A stretch of 64,000 nucleotides of DNA from Leifsonia tongyongensis (lineage in GTDB: Bacteria > Actinomycetota > Actinomycetes > Actinomycetales > Microbacteriaceae), in NCBI RefSeq assembly GCF_010686705.1, contig NZ_JAAGWY010000002.1, positions 210,001-274,000 of the forward strand, written 5' to 3'. Shown here piece after piece: positions 50,937 through 59,265 of the stretch. The position numbers and the translations under genes were made by a program. Each line of letters begins with the position of its first letter. Position 1 is the stretch's first letter. Below the pieces are notes generated by a model. The model was not told the origin of the DNA. It ran no database searches and was given only the letters and a program-made list of their open reading frames with translations.

Positions 50937-51814
50937 CCGACACGGCAGTCCCGCACCTCACGCGCCAATTACTGCTCGCTTCGCGCCCCCTCAGCTGGAT
51001 CAACACGGCCTTTCCTTTCGCCGCCGCCTACCTCCTGGCGACAGGCGAGGTCGACGCGACCTTCGTCGTGGGCACTCTCTATTTCCTCATCCCGTACAAC
51101 CTCGCGCTGTACGGGATCAATGACGTCTTCGATTTCGAGTCCGACCAGCGCAACCCGCGCAAGGGCGGCGTTGAGGGCGCGGTTCTCGATCGCCGGATGC
51201 ACCGCAGAGTGCTCGTCGCAGCCGCGCTGCTCAACCTTCCATTCCTTGTCTGGCTCGTCGCGGTGGGGTCGCCGCTCTCGTGGCTCGTGCTGGCGTTCAG
51301 CCTGTTCGCGCTGCTCGCCTATTCTGTGCCCGGCCTGCGTTTCAAGGAGGTGCCGTTCGTCGACTCCGTGACGTCGAGCATCCATTTCGTGAGCCCCGCC
51401 GTCTACGGCCTCGTTCTCGCCGGCGCCGTCTTCACGCCCCAGCTCTGGTCACTGCTCGCGGCGTTCCTTCTCTGGGGGATCGGCAGTCACGCCTTCGGTG
51501 CCGTTCAGGATGTGGTGCCGGACCGCGCGGGCGGGCTCGCTTCGATCGCCACGGTGCTGGGTGCCCGGCGAACTGTGCGCTTCGCCGTCGCGGCCTGGGC
51601 GCTCGCCGGGCTGGCAATGCTGGCGACCGCCTGGCCAGGACCTCTCGCGGCCTTTCTCGCTGTTCCGTACATCCTCGCGGCCACACCGTACTGGTCGGTG
51701 AGCGACGCCGATTCCGAACGTGCGAACGGCGGGTGGAGGCGTTTCCTCGTGATCAACTATGCGTGCGGTTTCGCGGTCACCCTGCTGCTCATCTGGTTCT
51801 CGTTCAGTCGGTGA
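50933..51814 (+). CDS. crtEb: lycopene elongase CrtEb (UbiA-type prenyltransferase)
   Basis: A 293-residue UbiA-family membrane prenyltransferase that adds two C5 units from DMAPP to lycopene, giving the C50 skeleton. LYGINDVFDFESDQRNPRK holds the NDxxDxxxD motif; VQDVVPDRAGGLASIATVLG is the second Asp-rich motif (DxxxD). Eight or nine helices. ATG in an ATGA overlap with crtYf. Its 3' end overlaps the convergent hydrolase gene by 11 bases. Last gene of the operon. Confidence 0.9.
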   Translation: MTDTAVPHLTRQLLLASRPLSWINTAFPFAAAYLLATGEVDATFVVGTLYFLIPYNLALYGINDVFDFESDQRNPRKGGVEGAVLDRRMHRRVLVAAALLNLPFLVWLVAVGSPLSWLVLAFSLFALLAYSVPGLRFKEVPFVDSVTSSIHFVSPAVYGLVLAGAVFTPQLWSLLAAFLLWGIGSHAFGAVQDVVPDRAGGLASIATVLGARRTVRFAVAAWALAGLAMLATAWPGPLAAFLAVPYILAATPYWSVSDADSERANGGWRRFLVINYACGFAVTLLLIWFSFSR

Positions 51815-52613
51815 AGAACGCCTCGAGCTGCGGCGCGATCGCCTTCTCCGACACTTGGTGGGTCTGCCCCTCCAGCACCTCGAACCGCGACCCAGGGATC
51901 GCGGCAGCGACCGCCTTCTGAGCGTCGCGCATCGGCGGTGCCGCCTTTCCTCCGACCATCACGAGGGTCGGCACGACGATGGACCCGAAACGCTCCGCCG
52001 GCACCGTGAACGAGCCCATGACCCTCAGGTCGTACGGCAGGGTCGGCGCGACGGCCTTCATCTGGTTCCACACTTTCGGCATCGCCCGCATCATCACAGG
52101 GACGAAAGCCGGCGCCCCGACCATCGGGACGAGGAAGTAGCTGACCGCCGCGCCGCGCTTGTCCGCCGCGATCAGCGACTCCATGTGTGCGAGGTGGTCG
52201 ACGGCGGGGTCCTTCCACCGCGCGGCGACGTACGGCGCTTCGTAGGTCGCAAGCCGGCGCATCCGCACCCCAGCCGCGGCGGCTTCGAGCGCGATGCCCG
52301 CGCCGGACGAAATGCCGTACACGTACGCGTCGCCGCCGGCGGCGGTGATGACGGCCTGCAGGTCCTCGATCTCCCGCAGCGGACTGTAGGGAAGGGTGTT
52401 CCCGCTCTCGCCCCGCCCGCGCCGGTCGTAGGCGAAGACCGTGTACCGTTCGGCAAGAGCCGCAGCGAGCGGCCGGGACGGACCGAAGGCGCGGTGGCAG
52501 AGGGCGCCGTCGACCAGGACGACGGCGGGCCCGGCACCAATGCGTTCGAAGGCGATCGGAGTCCCGTCGGCCGATGTGGTGGTCTCGGTCACCAGCGTGG
52601 TCTGGTCGGTCAT
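51804..52613 (-). CDS. alpha/beta hydrolase
   Basis: A 269-residue alpha/beta hydrolase. The core has VVLVDGALCHRAFGPSRPLA, AYDRRGRGESG, the nucleophile elbow YGISSGAGIALEAAA (G-x-S-x-G) and a late QTHQVSEKAIAPQ with the likely catalytic His. Third gene of an operon with ArsR and SRPBCC genes, each overlapping by four bases. Substrate unknown. 3' end overlaps crtEb on the other strand. Confidence 0.8.
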   Translation of the reverse strand: MTDQTTLVTETTTSADGTPIAFERIGAGPAVVLVDGALCHRAFGPSRPLAAALAERYTVFAYDRRGRGESGNTLPYSPLREIEDLQAVITAAGGDAYVYGISSGAGIALEAAAAGVRMRRLATYEAPYVAARWKDPAVDHLAHMESLIAADKRGAAVSYFLVPMVGAPAFVPVMMRAMPKVWNQMKAVAPTLPYDLRVMGSFTVPAERFGSIVVPTLVMVGGKAAPPMRDAQKAVAAAIPGSRFEVLEGQTHQVSEKAIAPQLEAFFTD

Positions 52614-53104
52614 CGCGTCTCTCCTGTCTCGGTGGCCGCCCGAGCGGCCAATATGTTGTCGATCTTGTCGAACGATTCGAGCCAGCCCGTTTCGGTGGCG
52701 TGCCGCATCTCGGGGCTGAACGGGCCCTGGTGGAGCGTTATGCGTGTGCGGTCCCCGTGATCGTGGAACTCTATGCGGAGTGTCACCGCGTCGAGGTCAA
52801 CCGGCCCGGATTCGGCGGACACCTCGATCACGATCAGTTCGGGCTCCACGAACTCGACGATCGTTCCGCGCATGGGGAACGGGCCGTGGCCGGCGTTGTC
52901 CACCATCACAAGCTCCCAGCGTCCGCCGACGCGGGGCTCGACGACGACGCTGTCGAGTGGCACGGAGATCCCGGCCGGTCCGAACCAGCTCGCGAGGTGT
53001 TCCGGCTCGGTGAAGAACCGGAAGACCAGTTCGCGGGGCGCATTGAACGCCCGGGTGATGTAGACGTCGGTGTCGGCCACCTCGCTCGGCCTGCTGTCGG
53101 TCAT
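52610..53104 (-). CDS. SRPBCC (AHSA1-like) protein
   Basis: A 164-residue AHSA1-type SRPBCC protein. VYITRAFNAPRELVFRFFTEPEHLASWFGP is the conserved start, then GGRWELVMVDNAGHG and HATETGWLESFDKIDNIL at the end. ATG 53104, four bases inside the ArsR gene end. ArsR/AHSA1 pairs with a hydrolase are common and of unknown role. Confidence 0.8.
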   Translation of the reverse strand: MTDSRPSEVADTDVYITRAFNAPRELVFRFFTEPEHLASWFGPAGISVPLDSVVVEPRVGGRWELVMVDNAGHGPFPMRGTIVEFVEPELIVIEVSAESGPVDLDAVTLRIEFHDHGDRTRITLHQGPFSPEMRHATETGWLESFDKIDNILAARAATETGETR

Positions 53105-53484
53105 CGTTCGTTCCCTTCCTCTTCGTTCGATTCGTCGTCGGCCGCCCCCTGCGCGCTGTTCGCCTGGTAGGAGGCGAGGGCGGCGTCGAGCTTGTCGAAA
53201 CCGCTGTTCCAGAAGTGCTTGTACCGCTCCATCCACATCGTCGCCTCCCTCAGCGGCTCGGCTTCGAGGTGGCTGAGGCGGGAGGTCGCGACGCGCGTGC
53301 GGGACACGAGCCCGGCGCCTTCGAGCACCTTGAGGTGTTTCGAGATGGCAGGCTGGCTGACCGCGAAGGGCTCGGCCAGTTCGGCGACGTTGGCGTCGCC
53401 GTCCATGAGTCGCAGGAGGATCTCACGGCGTGTGGGGTCCGCAAGAGCGCCGAAGACGGCGCTGAGCTGATCTGCCATATCCAT
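53101..53484 (-). CDS. ArsR family transcriptional regulator
   Basis: A 127-residue ArsR/SmtB-type winged-helix protein. DPTRREILLRLMDGDANVAELA and PFAVSQPAISKHLKVLEGAGLV are the classical helix-turn-helix, then a wing and LREATMWMERYKHFW, typical of the group partnered with AHSA1 proteins. No metal-binding cysteine motif. The ATG at 53484 is preferred; TTG 53490 and ATG 53478 are possible. It probably represses its own operon through the palindrome at 53485-53496. Confidence 0.85.
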   Translation of the reverse strand: MDMADQLSAVFGALADPTRREILLRLMDGDANVAELAEPFAVSQPAISKHLKVLEGAGLVSRTRVATSRLSHLEAEPLREATMWMERYKHFWNSGFDKLDAALASYQANSAQGAADDESNEEEGNER

Positions 53485-53496
53485 AACCAATCGGTT
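53485..53496. promoter_or_regulatory. palindrome AACC-N4-GGTT, ArsR operator
   Basis: AACCAATCGGTT directly before the ArsR start, overlapping the TTATAAAA region that would be the -10. Position fits autoregulation. Confidence 0.5.
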
Positions 53497-53565
53497 TTAT
53501 AACTGATATGGCAAATATACAGCTCAGCGCCGCCGTGTCAAGACCGTCGTGTCACATCCGTCCTG

Positions 53566-53937
53566 TCACGACTGCGGAACGAGTTCCTGCAGCGTCCAGC
53601 GGTTGCCATCCGGATCCGAGAACGTGACGAACCTGCCCCACGGCTGCGGGTCGACATCGCTCGCATCGACGCCGTTCGCCACGAGGTGCGCGCGTGCCTC
53701 CTCAGCATTCGGGATGACCACCTGGATGCCGCGCTGCGAGCCCGGCTCCATGTCGCTGAGGCCCCGGCCGAACGCGATCGAGCACGCCGACCCTGGGGGA
53801 GTCAGCTGCACGAAACGAAGCTCGTCGCTGACGGTCTGGTCGAAGTCGGCGTTGAACCCGACCTGGTCGACGTAGAACGCCTTCGCGCGGTCGACGTCGG
53901 TGACGGGGACGAAGATGAGCTCGATCTTCCAGTTCAT
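53566..53937 (-). CDS. VOC (glyoxalase/bleomycin-resistance) family protein
   Basis: A 123-residue VOC protein with IELIFVPVTDVDRAKAFYVDQVGF and the second half WGRFVTFSDPDGNRWTLQEL. Metal-dependent or ligand-binding role unknown. ATG 53935-53937 with AGAAGGA upstream. Isolated on the minus strand. Confidence 0.8.
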   Translation of the reverse strand: MNWKIELIFVPVTDVDRAKAFYVDQVGFNADFDQTVSDELRFVQLTPPGSACSIAFGRGLSDMEPGSQRGIQVVIPNAEEARAHLVANGVDASDVDPQPWGRFVTFSDPDGNRWTLQELVPQS

Positions 53938-54118
53938 GACAATCCTTCTCTCGCTTGGGATCGCAAACCGTTTCGCGATCCGTCCTACTCTCTGTTTCCA
54001 GCCTAGGAACCATTGCGGTCACTTTCTGGCCGCAATGCGCCATGACGCTGGAGGGTCGCTCACAGCCAGTTGGAGGCGGACTCCGAGCCACCACCCGGTA
54101 TCGTCATAATGCGGCCTC

Positions 54119-55102
54119 ATGGCCGACCACGACCGAGAAAGACCCGCACGCAGCATGAGCGAGAGCCCAGCGTCGCCGACCCCGTATGAGGTGCTCGGCG
54201 TCAGCGCGTCGGCGAGCCACGACGAGTTGCGTCGTGCCTATCGCCGCCTGCTCCGGGAGACGCATCCGGACACCGGCGGAAGCGCTGTCCGCTTCACCGA
54301 GGTGCAGCGCGCCTGGGAACTGGTCGGGGACCCGGCCGACCGCGCCGCCTTCGACCGTGGGGAGAGCATCCCGGATAGCGCTGGCGCCACGTCGGGAGGC
54401 AGCGCCGGCCATGGCTTCAGCGCCACCTTCACGGCCCCGTCGCCGCGCGGCACCGCCGTCCGGGCCCGCACCTACGGTCACCCGGGAGGCCAGGCCCGCG
54501 AACACTACCTTCGCCTCATGCGCGAATGGGTCGGACGTGGCGCAGAGCTCTCCGACCCGTACGACCCGCGACTCGTGCGATCAGCTCCCCGGGAGATCCG
54601 CGCACTGCTCGCCAAAGCACTCGCAGAAGAGGCGACCGCACGGGCCGTTGCGGGACTCGGCATCGGCTTCACCGTGTGGAACGATGTCGCCGTGCATCCG
54701 AAGTCGAGCTCGAAACTCGACCATGTCGTGCTCGGTCCCGCCGGCCTGTTCGCCGTCCGCAGTGAAGACTGGGGCTCCGAGGTCAAGCTCTCGAAGGGCG
54801 ACATCGTCGGAGCGGGCATCGCCGACGATGAGGAGCCCTTCCACGAGCTCCAGCGTGACGCCAAGACCTTCTCGCGCTACGTCGGCGTGCGCTTCACCGG
54901 GCTGATCATCGTGGTACCCGACTCGGCTCTCGCTGTGCCCTACGACCGCATCCAGCGCGGACGTCTCGCCGGAGCGCTCCTGGTGCGGCGATCGCTCCTC
55001 CCGAACGTGCTGCGCACGGGAGCGACCGGTGCGGAACGCGAAAGCGTCGACCGCGTGTTCGACCTGCGCACCCGGCTGCAGGAAGGCATCCGCTTCGTCT
55101 GA
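54119..55102 (+). CDS. J-domain protein fused to a NERD (nuclease-related) domain
   Basis: A 327-residue fusion. A J domain at residues 20-80 (YEVLGVSASASHDELRRAYR and HPD in RETHPDTGG). From about residue 130 a NERD domain: LDHVVLGPAGLFAVRSEDW, with Asp201. Residues that in NERD read I-E-T-K-N-W are here V-R-S-E-D-W (213-218), so the catalytic Glu and Lys are replaced by Arg and Glu. It may recruit DnaK and bind rather than cut nucleic acid. ATG 54119 with CATAAT eight bases upstream; an ATG at 54155 is possible. Confidence 0.75.
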   Translation: MADHDRERPARSMSESPASPTPYEVLGVSASASHDELRRAYRRLLRETHPDTGGSAVRFTEVQRAWELVGDPADRAAFDRGESIPDSAGATSGGSAGHGFSATFTAPSPRGTAVRARTYGHPGGQAREHYLRLMREWVGRGAELSDPYDPRLVRSAPREIRALLAKALAEEATARAVAGLGIGFTVWNDVAVHPKSSSKLDHVVLGPAGLFAVRSEDWGSEVKLSKGDIVGAGIADDEEPFHELQRDAKTFSRYVGVRFTGLIIVVPDSALAVPYDRIQRGRLAGALLVRRSLLPNVLRTGATGAERESVDRVFDLRTRLQEGIRFV

Positions 55103-55184
55103 GTTCCGCCGCCGGAGCGCGAACGCATCCGCAGGGGTAGCGTGAGGGCGTGCGGCAGACGGCCGCACAGCGAAGGAGTTCAGC

Positions 55185-55577
55185 ATGTTCTCACCGGTTC
55201 GCGCATTCAGCGGATTCAGCGTCGACGACGTCGCCGCTGCGAAGGCGTTCTACGGGGAAACCCTGGGACTCGACGCGTCGGACGGGGCGATGGGCAACCT
55301 CCAGCTCGCATTGCCTGGCGGCGGGGGCACCGTGTTCGTCTACCCGAAGCCCAATCATGAGCCGGCCAGTTTCACGGTTCTCAACTTCGTCGTCGATGAC
55401 ATCGACGCCGCCGTCGACGAGCTCAACGCGCGCGGTGTGGTTACGAAGATCTACGACGACGGGGCGTTCCCGACCGACGAGAAGGGCATCGCGCGCGGCA
55501 AGGCGGCGGGCCAGGGTCCGGACATCGCCTGGTTCCGCGATCCGGCGGGCAACGTGCTCTCCGTCCTGCAGGACTGA
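55185..55577 (+). CDS. VOC family protein
   Basis: A 130-residue glyoxalase/VOC-fold protein with AFSGFSVDDVAAAKAFYGETLGL and DIAWFRDPAGNVLSVLQD. ATG with GAAGGAG upstream, and a TAGCGT hexamer at 55138-55143 as a leadered -10. Role unknown. Confidence 0.8.
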   Translation: MFSPVRAFSGFSVDDVAAAKAFYGETLGLDASDGAMGNLQLALPGGGGTVFVYPKPNHEPASFTVLNFVVDDIDAAVDELNARGVVTKIYDDGAFPTDEKGIARGKAAGQGPDIAWFRDPAGNVLSVLQD

Positions 55578-55580
55578 GGC

Positions 55581-56423
55581 CTACGCTCCGGCCAAGCGCT
55601 CTCGCAGCGCCATCGCGTCGACCGGGGCCCTGACCTTCGTGTCGTTGTCGAAGTAGACGTACACGTCGCGCCCCACGCCGTCGGGGCATGCCGATCCGTC
55701 GACCCACCCTCGGATGTCGTGCGCCCACGCGTCCAGTGCGGCCGGAGTGTAGCCGCTCGTGTACAGTTCCTCGTCGCCGTGGAGCCGCAGGTACATGAAG
55801 TCCGTGGTGACCTCGCGGAGCAACGGCCAGCGGCCGGCGGTGTCCGCGACGACGATCGCAATGCCGTAGGACCGCGCCAGCTCGGTGAACGCGTCGTCGA
55901 CGAAGCTCTCGTTCCTCACCTCGATCGTGTGACGCAGCGGCCGGTCCGTGGTGACCGCCGTCCAGGTCCGCCCCTCGTCGAGCGTCGAGGTTCGGCCGAG
56001 AGCCGCCGCCTCCATCGCGGTGCGCGGCAGCGCGGCGAAGAAGGAGTCGACCAGCGCCCTGTCGAAGGGCAGGTTCGGCGGCAGCTGCCAGAGCAGTGGG
56101 CCGAGCTTGTCACCCAGGGTCAGGAGTCCGGATGCGAAGAAGCTGCTGAGCGCCTCCGTCGGGTTCTGCAGGCGCCGGATGTGGGTGACGTACCGGCCGC
56201 CCTTGATGGAGAACACGAAGTCCTCGGGCGTCTCCTCCGCCCAGCGACGGTAGCTCGCCGGCTTCTGCAGCGCATAGAAACTACCGTTCAGCTCGATGGA
56301 GTCCATCCGCTCGGCCGCATAGCGGAGCTCGTTCTTGTGTGCGAGACCCTTCGGGTAGAAGGTGGAGCGCCACGGCGCGTACGTCCAGCCGGAGATCCCG
56401 ACCCTTGCACGCGCCCCGGTCAC
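55581..56423 (-). CDS. DUF72 domain protein (YecE-like)
   Basis: A 280-residue TIM-barrel-like DUF72 protein. RVGISGWTYAPWRSTFYPKG starts it, with IELNGSFYALQKPASYRRW and FVFSIKGGRYVTHIRRL. The family is widespread and of unknown function. GTG start in a four-base overlap with the S4-domain gene. Convergent with a VOC gene. Confidence 0.85.
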   Translation of the reverse strand: MTGARARVGISGWTYAPWRSTFYPKGLAHKNELRYAAERMDSIELNGSFYALQKPASYRRWAEETPEDFVFSIKGGRYVTHIRRLQNPTEALSSFFASGLLTLGDKLGPLLWQLPPNLPFDRALVDSFFAALPRTAMEAAALGRTSTLDEGRTWTAVTTDRPLRHTIEVRNESFVDDAFTELARSYGIAIVVADTAGRWPLLREVTTDFMYLRLHGDEELYTSGYTPAALDAWAHDIRGWVDGSACPDGVGRDVYVYFDNDTKVRAPVDAMALRERLAGA

Positions 56424-56803
56424 GATCCGTGACCTCGCAGACGGTCGAGGACGCGCCGGTCGCGCTTCGTCGGGCGCCCCGCACCGCGTTCACGGATGAC
56501 CGCGGCGGGCACCTCGACCGGAGTGGCCGGCTTCGGCGTGAGGTCATCGAAGCACTCGACGGCGACGGATGCACCGACCCGTTTGACGATCAGCCTGCGG
56601 ACGGTGACGATGCGCTCGACCCCCGACTCCCGCACCCGCACCTCGTCGCCGATGCGCACCGGCTGTGCCGGTTTCGCTTTGTCGCCGTTGACCCTCACGT
56701 GACCGCCGCGGCAGGCGGCTGCGGCGAGCGAGCGCGTCTTGAACAGGCGCACCGCCCACGTCCAGCTGTCGACCCGCACGCTCACGGGAACCTGCCCGCT
56801 CAT
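56420..56803 (-). CDS. S4-domain RNA-binding protein (Hsp15-like)
   Basis: A 127-residue S4 protein. RVDSWTWAVRLFKTRSLAA and ACRGGHVRVNGDKAKPAQPV form the S4 fold, as in Hsp15, which recycles stalled 50S subunits. A basic C-terminus (RGAGRPTKRDRRVLDRL) agrees with RNA binding. ATG 56803; four-base overlap with genes on both sides. Confidence 0.8.
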   Translation of the reverse strand: MSGQVPVSVRVDSWTWAVRLFKTRSLAAAACRGGHVRVNGDKAKPAQPVRIGDEVRVRESGVERIVTVRRLIVKRVGASVAVECFDDLTPKPATPVEVPAAVIRERGAGRPTKRDRRVLDRLRGHGS

Positions 56804-57246
56804 CGGGCGTCGGCCAGCTGCGTCTTCCACTTCACGAGGCTGCGTACCGTGCGGCTCGCGTCGTTCGCCAGCCGCTCCATGACGTCTTCGGGAACGAAAT
56901 AGTTGACCGCCACCCACCCGCGCACGGTCTCCGAGCTGTCGTCTGCGAGCATCCGGAGGACGTCGCACGGCGTCGACTCGTTGCGGGCCAGGCAGGCCCT
57001 GACCCCTTCGTCAGGGTCGGACGCCAGCGCCAGGAAGACGTCGTCCGGGGTGTTGTAGCTGCTCGCGACGGATTCGCGGATCTTCGGATTCTCGTGGACT
57101 GCGAGCAGCCGGAGGCGGCGGAGCTTGCCCTCGGTGACCGGGGGAGAGGGATGCAGGGCAGCGGCCTCTTCCGGCGTGAGCATCGCGGGCGCCTGCTCGC
57201 GCATGGCCTGCCGCTGGGCCGGTGTGTTGAAGCGGATGCACGACAT
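56800..57246 (-). CDS. HEAT/leucine-rich-repeat-variant-like protein
   Basis: A 148-residue protein with repeated pairs of helices: RLLAVHENPKIRESVASSYN, ALASDPDEGVRACLARNES, MLADDSSETVRGWVAVNYF. About 24-residue periodicity, as in variant leucine-rich or HEAT-like repeats. Probably a protein-binding scaffold. ATG 57246 with TAGCGT six bases upstream (leaderless). First gene of a three-gene operon with S4 and DUF72. Confidence 0.7.
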   Translation of the reverse strand: MSCIRFNTPAQRQAMREQAPAMLTPEEAAALHPSPPVTEGKLRRLRLLAVHENPKIRESVASSYNTPDDVFLALASDPDEGVRACLARNESTPCDVLRMLADDSSETVRGWVAVNYFVPEDVMERLANDASRTVRSLVKWKTQLADAR

Positions 57247-57306
57247 CCTTCAACGCTACGCGCTCGCCACCGACACCGCAGTCAGGAGACGGCATGTCGC
57301 ACGGGT

Positions 57307-57312
57307 TATCGT
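57307..57312 (+). promoter_or_regulatory. -10 hexamer TATCGT of a leaderless gene
   Basis: TATCGT, six bases before the ATG at 57319. Confidence 0.5.
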
Positions 57313-57318
57313 CGAAGC

Positions 57319-57831
57319 ATGGAAAACCTGTTGGCGAAGCTCGACCGGATCGCCGGAGGACGCCACGCCGATTACACGATCGCCCCCGAGGCGCGCGACG
57401 ATCCGCGCACCAGGCGGTCGTTTGTCGTCATCACCTGGCTGCTCGTCGCGGAGTTCGTGCTCGGGGTGACGGCCGTGGCCATCGCGGCCGTCCTCCAGCT
57501 GACCGGGCACCCCGTCCAGTGGGCGGTATGGATGCGCTCCGCCGTCGTCCTCGGAATGACCGTCACACTCTTCTATTTCGCCTGGCGCGCACAGAAGGGC
57601 TACTACTGGGCGTATTCGCGGCTCCGGCTCTTCAGCAAGATCTTCCCGATCGTCACGCTGGTGATCGCCGCGATCCCGGGGCTGTACCCGCTCTGGATGG
57701 TGACGGAGCAGATCATCTTCAGCCTCATCCTGATCGGCGTCGCCGACTATCTCGACTCCGACCACATGCGCTCGGCGTTCCCGCGGCCAGCGCGACGGAA
57801 CCAGGGAACGACCGCAGACGTACTGCGCTGA
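57319..57831 (+). CDS. hypothetical membrane protein
   Basis: A 170-residue protein with four predicted helices (SFVVITWLLVAEFVLGVTAVAI; MRSAVVLGMTVTLFYFAWRA; FSKIFPIVTLVIAAIPGLYPL; MVTEQIIFSLILIGVADYL) and a soluble N-terminus. ATG 57319 with TATCGT at 57307-57312 six bases upstream, leaderless. Its last 85 bases overlap the convergent DUF1295 gene. Confidence 0.65.
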   Translation: MENLLAKLDRIAGGRHADYTIAPEARDDPRTRRSFVVITWLLVAEFVLGVTAVAIAAVLQLTGHPVQWAVWMRSAVVLGMTVTLFYFAWRAQKGYYWAYSRLRLFSKIFPIVTLVIAAIPGLYPLWMVTEQIIFSLILIGVADYLDSDHMRSAFPRPARRNQGTTADVLR

Positions 57832-58586
57832 TAGTCGGCGTATTCGGGGTAGCGCGACAGGGTGATGCTCTCCGTGAAGATGGTCGACCCGACGAAGAGG
57901 CCGGTCAGCAGCACCGCGCCGATGACGGTCCATTGAAGCAGCGACCCGGCCGCGATCGCGCCGAAGAGGAACACCACCCACCACTGAGCCTGCTCGAAGA
58001 AGAAGTTGGGGTGACGCGAGAACCGGAAGAGGCCGGTCTGCACGAAACGCGGGTTCGGCGTCAGGCCCGCCGCGACCTCGGCCTTCTTCCACGTCTGGAA
58101 GTTCCATTGCTCCTGGTCGGCAACCGTCTCACCCACGAGGAAGGCAAGGAAGACGACGGCAGCGAGCACGTCGAGGACGGCCAGCGGTGTGCGGTGCTGG
58201 TAGGCCGTCCAGGCGGGCAGGGTGATCAGCAGCAACAGGATGTTCTGGTAGATCACGATGAAGAACAGGTTGAACAGAGCGAACTGCCCGGTGGACATCC
58301 GGCCGCGCAGCGTCTCCCAGCGGTAGTCCTCGCCTCCCGGGGCGTAGCCGCCCTTGCGGGCGAAGTTGAAGGTCAGGCGGATGCCCCAGAGCGTCACGAG
58401 CGTCGCCATCAGGTTGAGCCGCGCATCCGCCAGCCCCGCTGATCCTGCGAACACCCACACGTATGCGACGGGCACGATCGACCAGATGCGGTCGACCCAG
58501 GAGTGCTCGGTGGTGATCAGCGAGAGGATCCAGGTGAGGGCGCAGACGCCCCCCAGGATCCACAGGCACACGAAGATGGGGTCCAC
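57747..58586 (-). CDS. DUF1295 (steroid 5-alpha-reductase-like) membrane protein
   Basis: A 279-residue membrane protein with about six helices. TPNPRFVQTGLFRFSRHPNFF is the DUF1295 signature, with FTESITLSRYPEYADYQ in the C-terminus. The fold belongs to the steroid 5-alpha-reductase/methyltransferase-like group; substrate unknown. GTG start (58584-58586) with TAGGAT six bases upstream, leaderless. Overlaps the convergent gene by 85 bases. Confidence 0.85.
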   Translation of the reverse strand: MDPIFVCLWILGGVCALTWILSLITTEHSWVDRIWSIVPVAYVWVFAGSAGLADARLNLMATLVTLWGIRLTFNFARKGGYAPGGEDYRWETLRGRMSTGQFALFNLFFIVIYQNILLLLITLPAWTAYQHRTPLAVLDVLAAVVFLAFLVGETVADQEQWNFQTWKKAEVAAGLTPNPRFVQTGLFRFSRHPNFFFEQAQWWVVFLFGAIAAGSLLQWTVIGAVLLTGLFVGSTIFTESITLSRYPEYADYQRSTSAVVPWFRRAGRGNAERMWSESR

Positions 58587-58629
58587 GGCTGAATCCTAGT
58601 GGGCGTCGGGATAACTAGACTCGAACGCT

Positions 58630-59265
58630 GTGGAAGGAAACGGTGCGACTCATGTGAGCTCGCGGGTGTTCACGCTGCCGAACATCCTGAGCTTCTTCCG
58701 TCTTGCGCTCGTCCCGGTCTTCCTCGCCTTCATCATCGTCGGCGAGGATGCCCTGGCGCTGCTGGTGCTGATCGCGTCCAGCATCACCGATTTCCTCGAC
58801 GGCTACCTCGCCCGGCGGCTCAACCAGGTGTCCAGGCTGGGGCAGCTCCTCGACCCTGCCGCCGACCGGCTCTACATATTCGCGGCACTGATCGGCCTGG
58901 CGTGGCGCGACGTGCTGCCATGGTGGCTGGTGGCGGTCATCCTCGCGCGCGATGTGATGCTGGCCGTCCTGGGCGTCATCCTCGCCAACCACGGCTACGG
59001 TCCGCTGCCCGTCCACCATCTCGGAAAGGTCGCGACGTTCTGCCTGTTCGTGGCCTTACCCCTCCTCATGTTGGGGGAGGCGTTCGATGCTGTCGCACCG
59101 ATATCGTTACCTCTCGGATGGGCGTTCGCACTCTGGGGCGCATTCCTCTATTGGTGGGCCGGAATCGTATACATCGGGGAAACTCGTCGAGTAATACGCC
59201 TTCCGGCCGATTCCGACGGGGGACCATCCGATACGCTGGAAGGAGAGGAGGTCGACGGTGCCTGA
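58630..59265 (+). CDS. CDP-alcohol phosphatidyltransferase
   Basis: A 211-residue membrane enzyme of phospholipid synthesis. The motif D-x2-DG-x2-AR-x8-G-x3-D-x3-D is complete in DFLDGYLARRLNQVSRLG and QLLDPAAD. Several helices follow. Homologue of PgsA-like enzymes; the neighbouring garA makes it the counterpart of mycobacterial pgsA2, whose product is uncertain. GTG 58630 with TAGACT (58616-58621) eight bases upstream. Its stop overlaps the garA start by eight bases. Confidence 0.85.
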   Translation: MEGNGATHVSSRVFTLPNILSFFRLALVPVFLAFIIVGEDALALLVLIASSITDFLDGYLARRLNQVSRLGQLLDPAADRLYIFAALIGLAWRDVLPWWLVAVILARDVMLAVLGVILANHGYGPLPVHHLGKVATFCLFVALPLLMLGEAFDAVAPISLPLGWAFALWGAFLYWWAGIVYIGETRRVIRLPADSDGGPSDTLEGEEVDGA

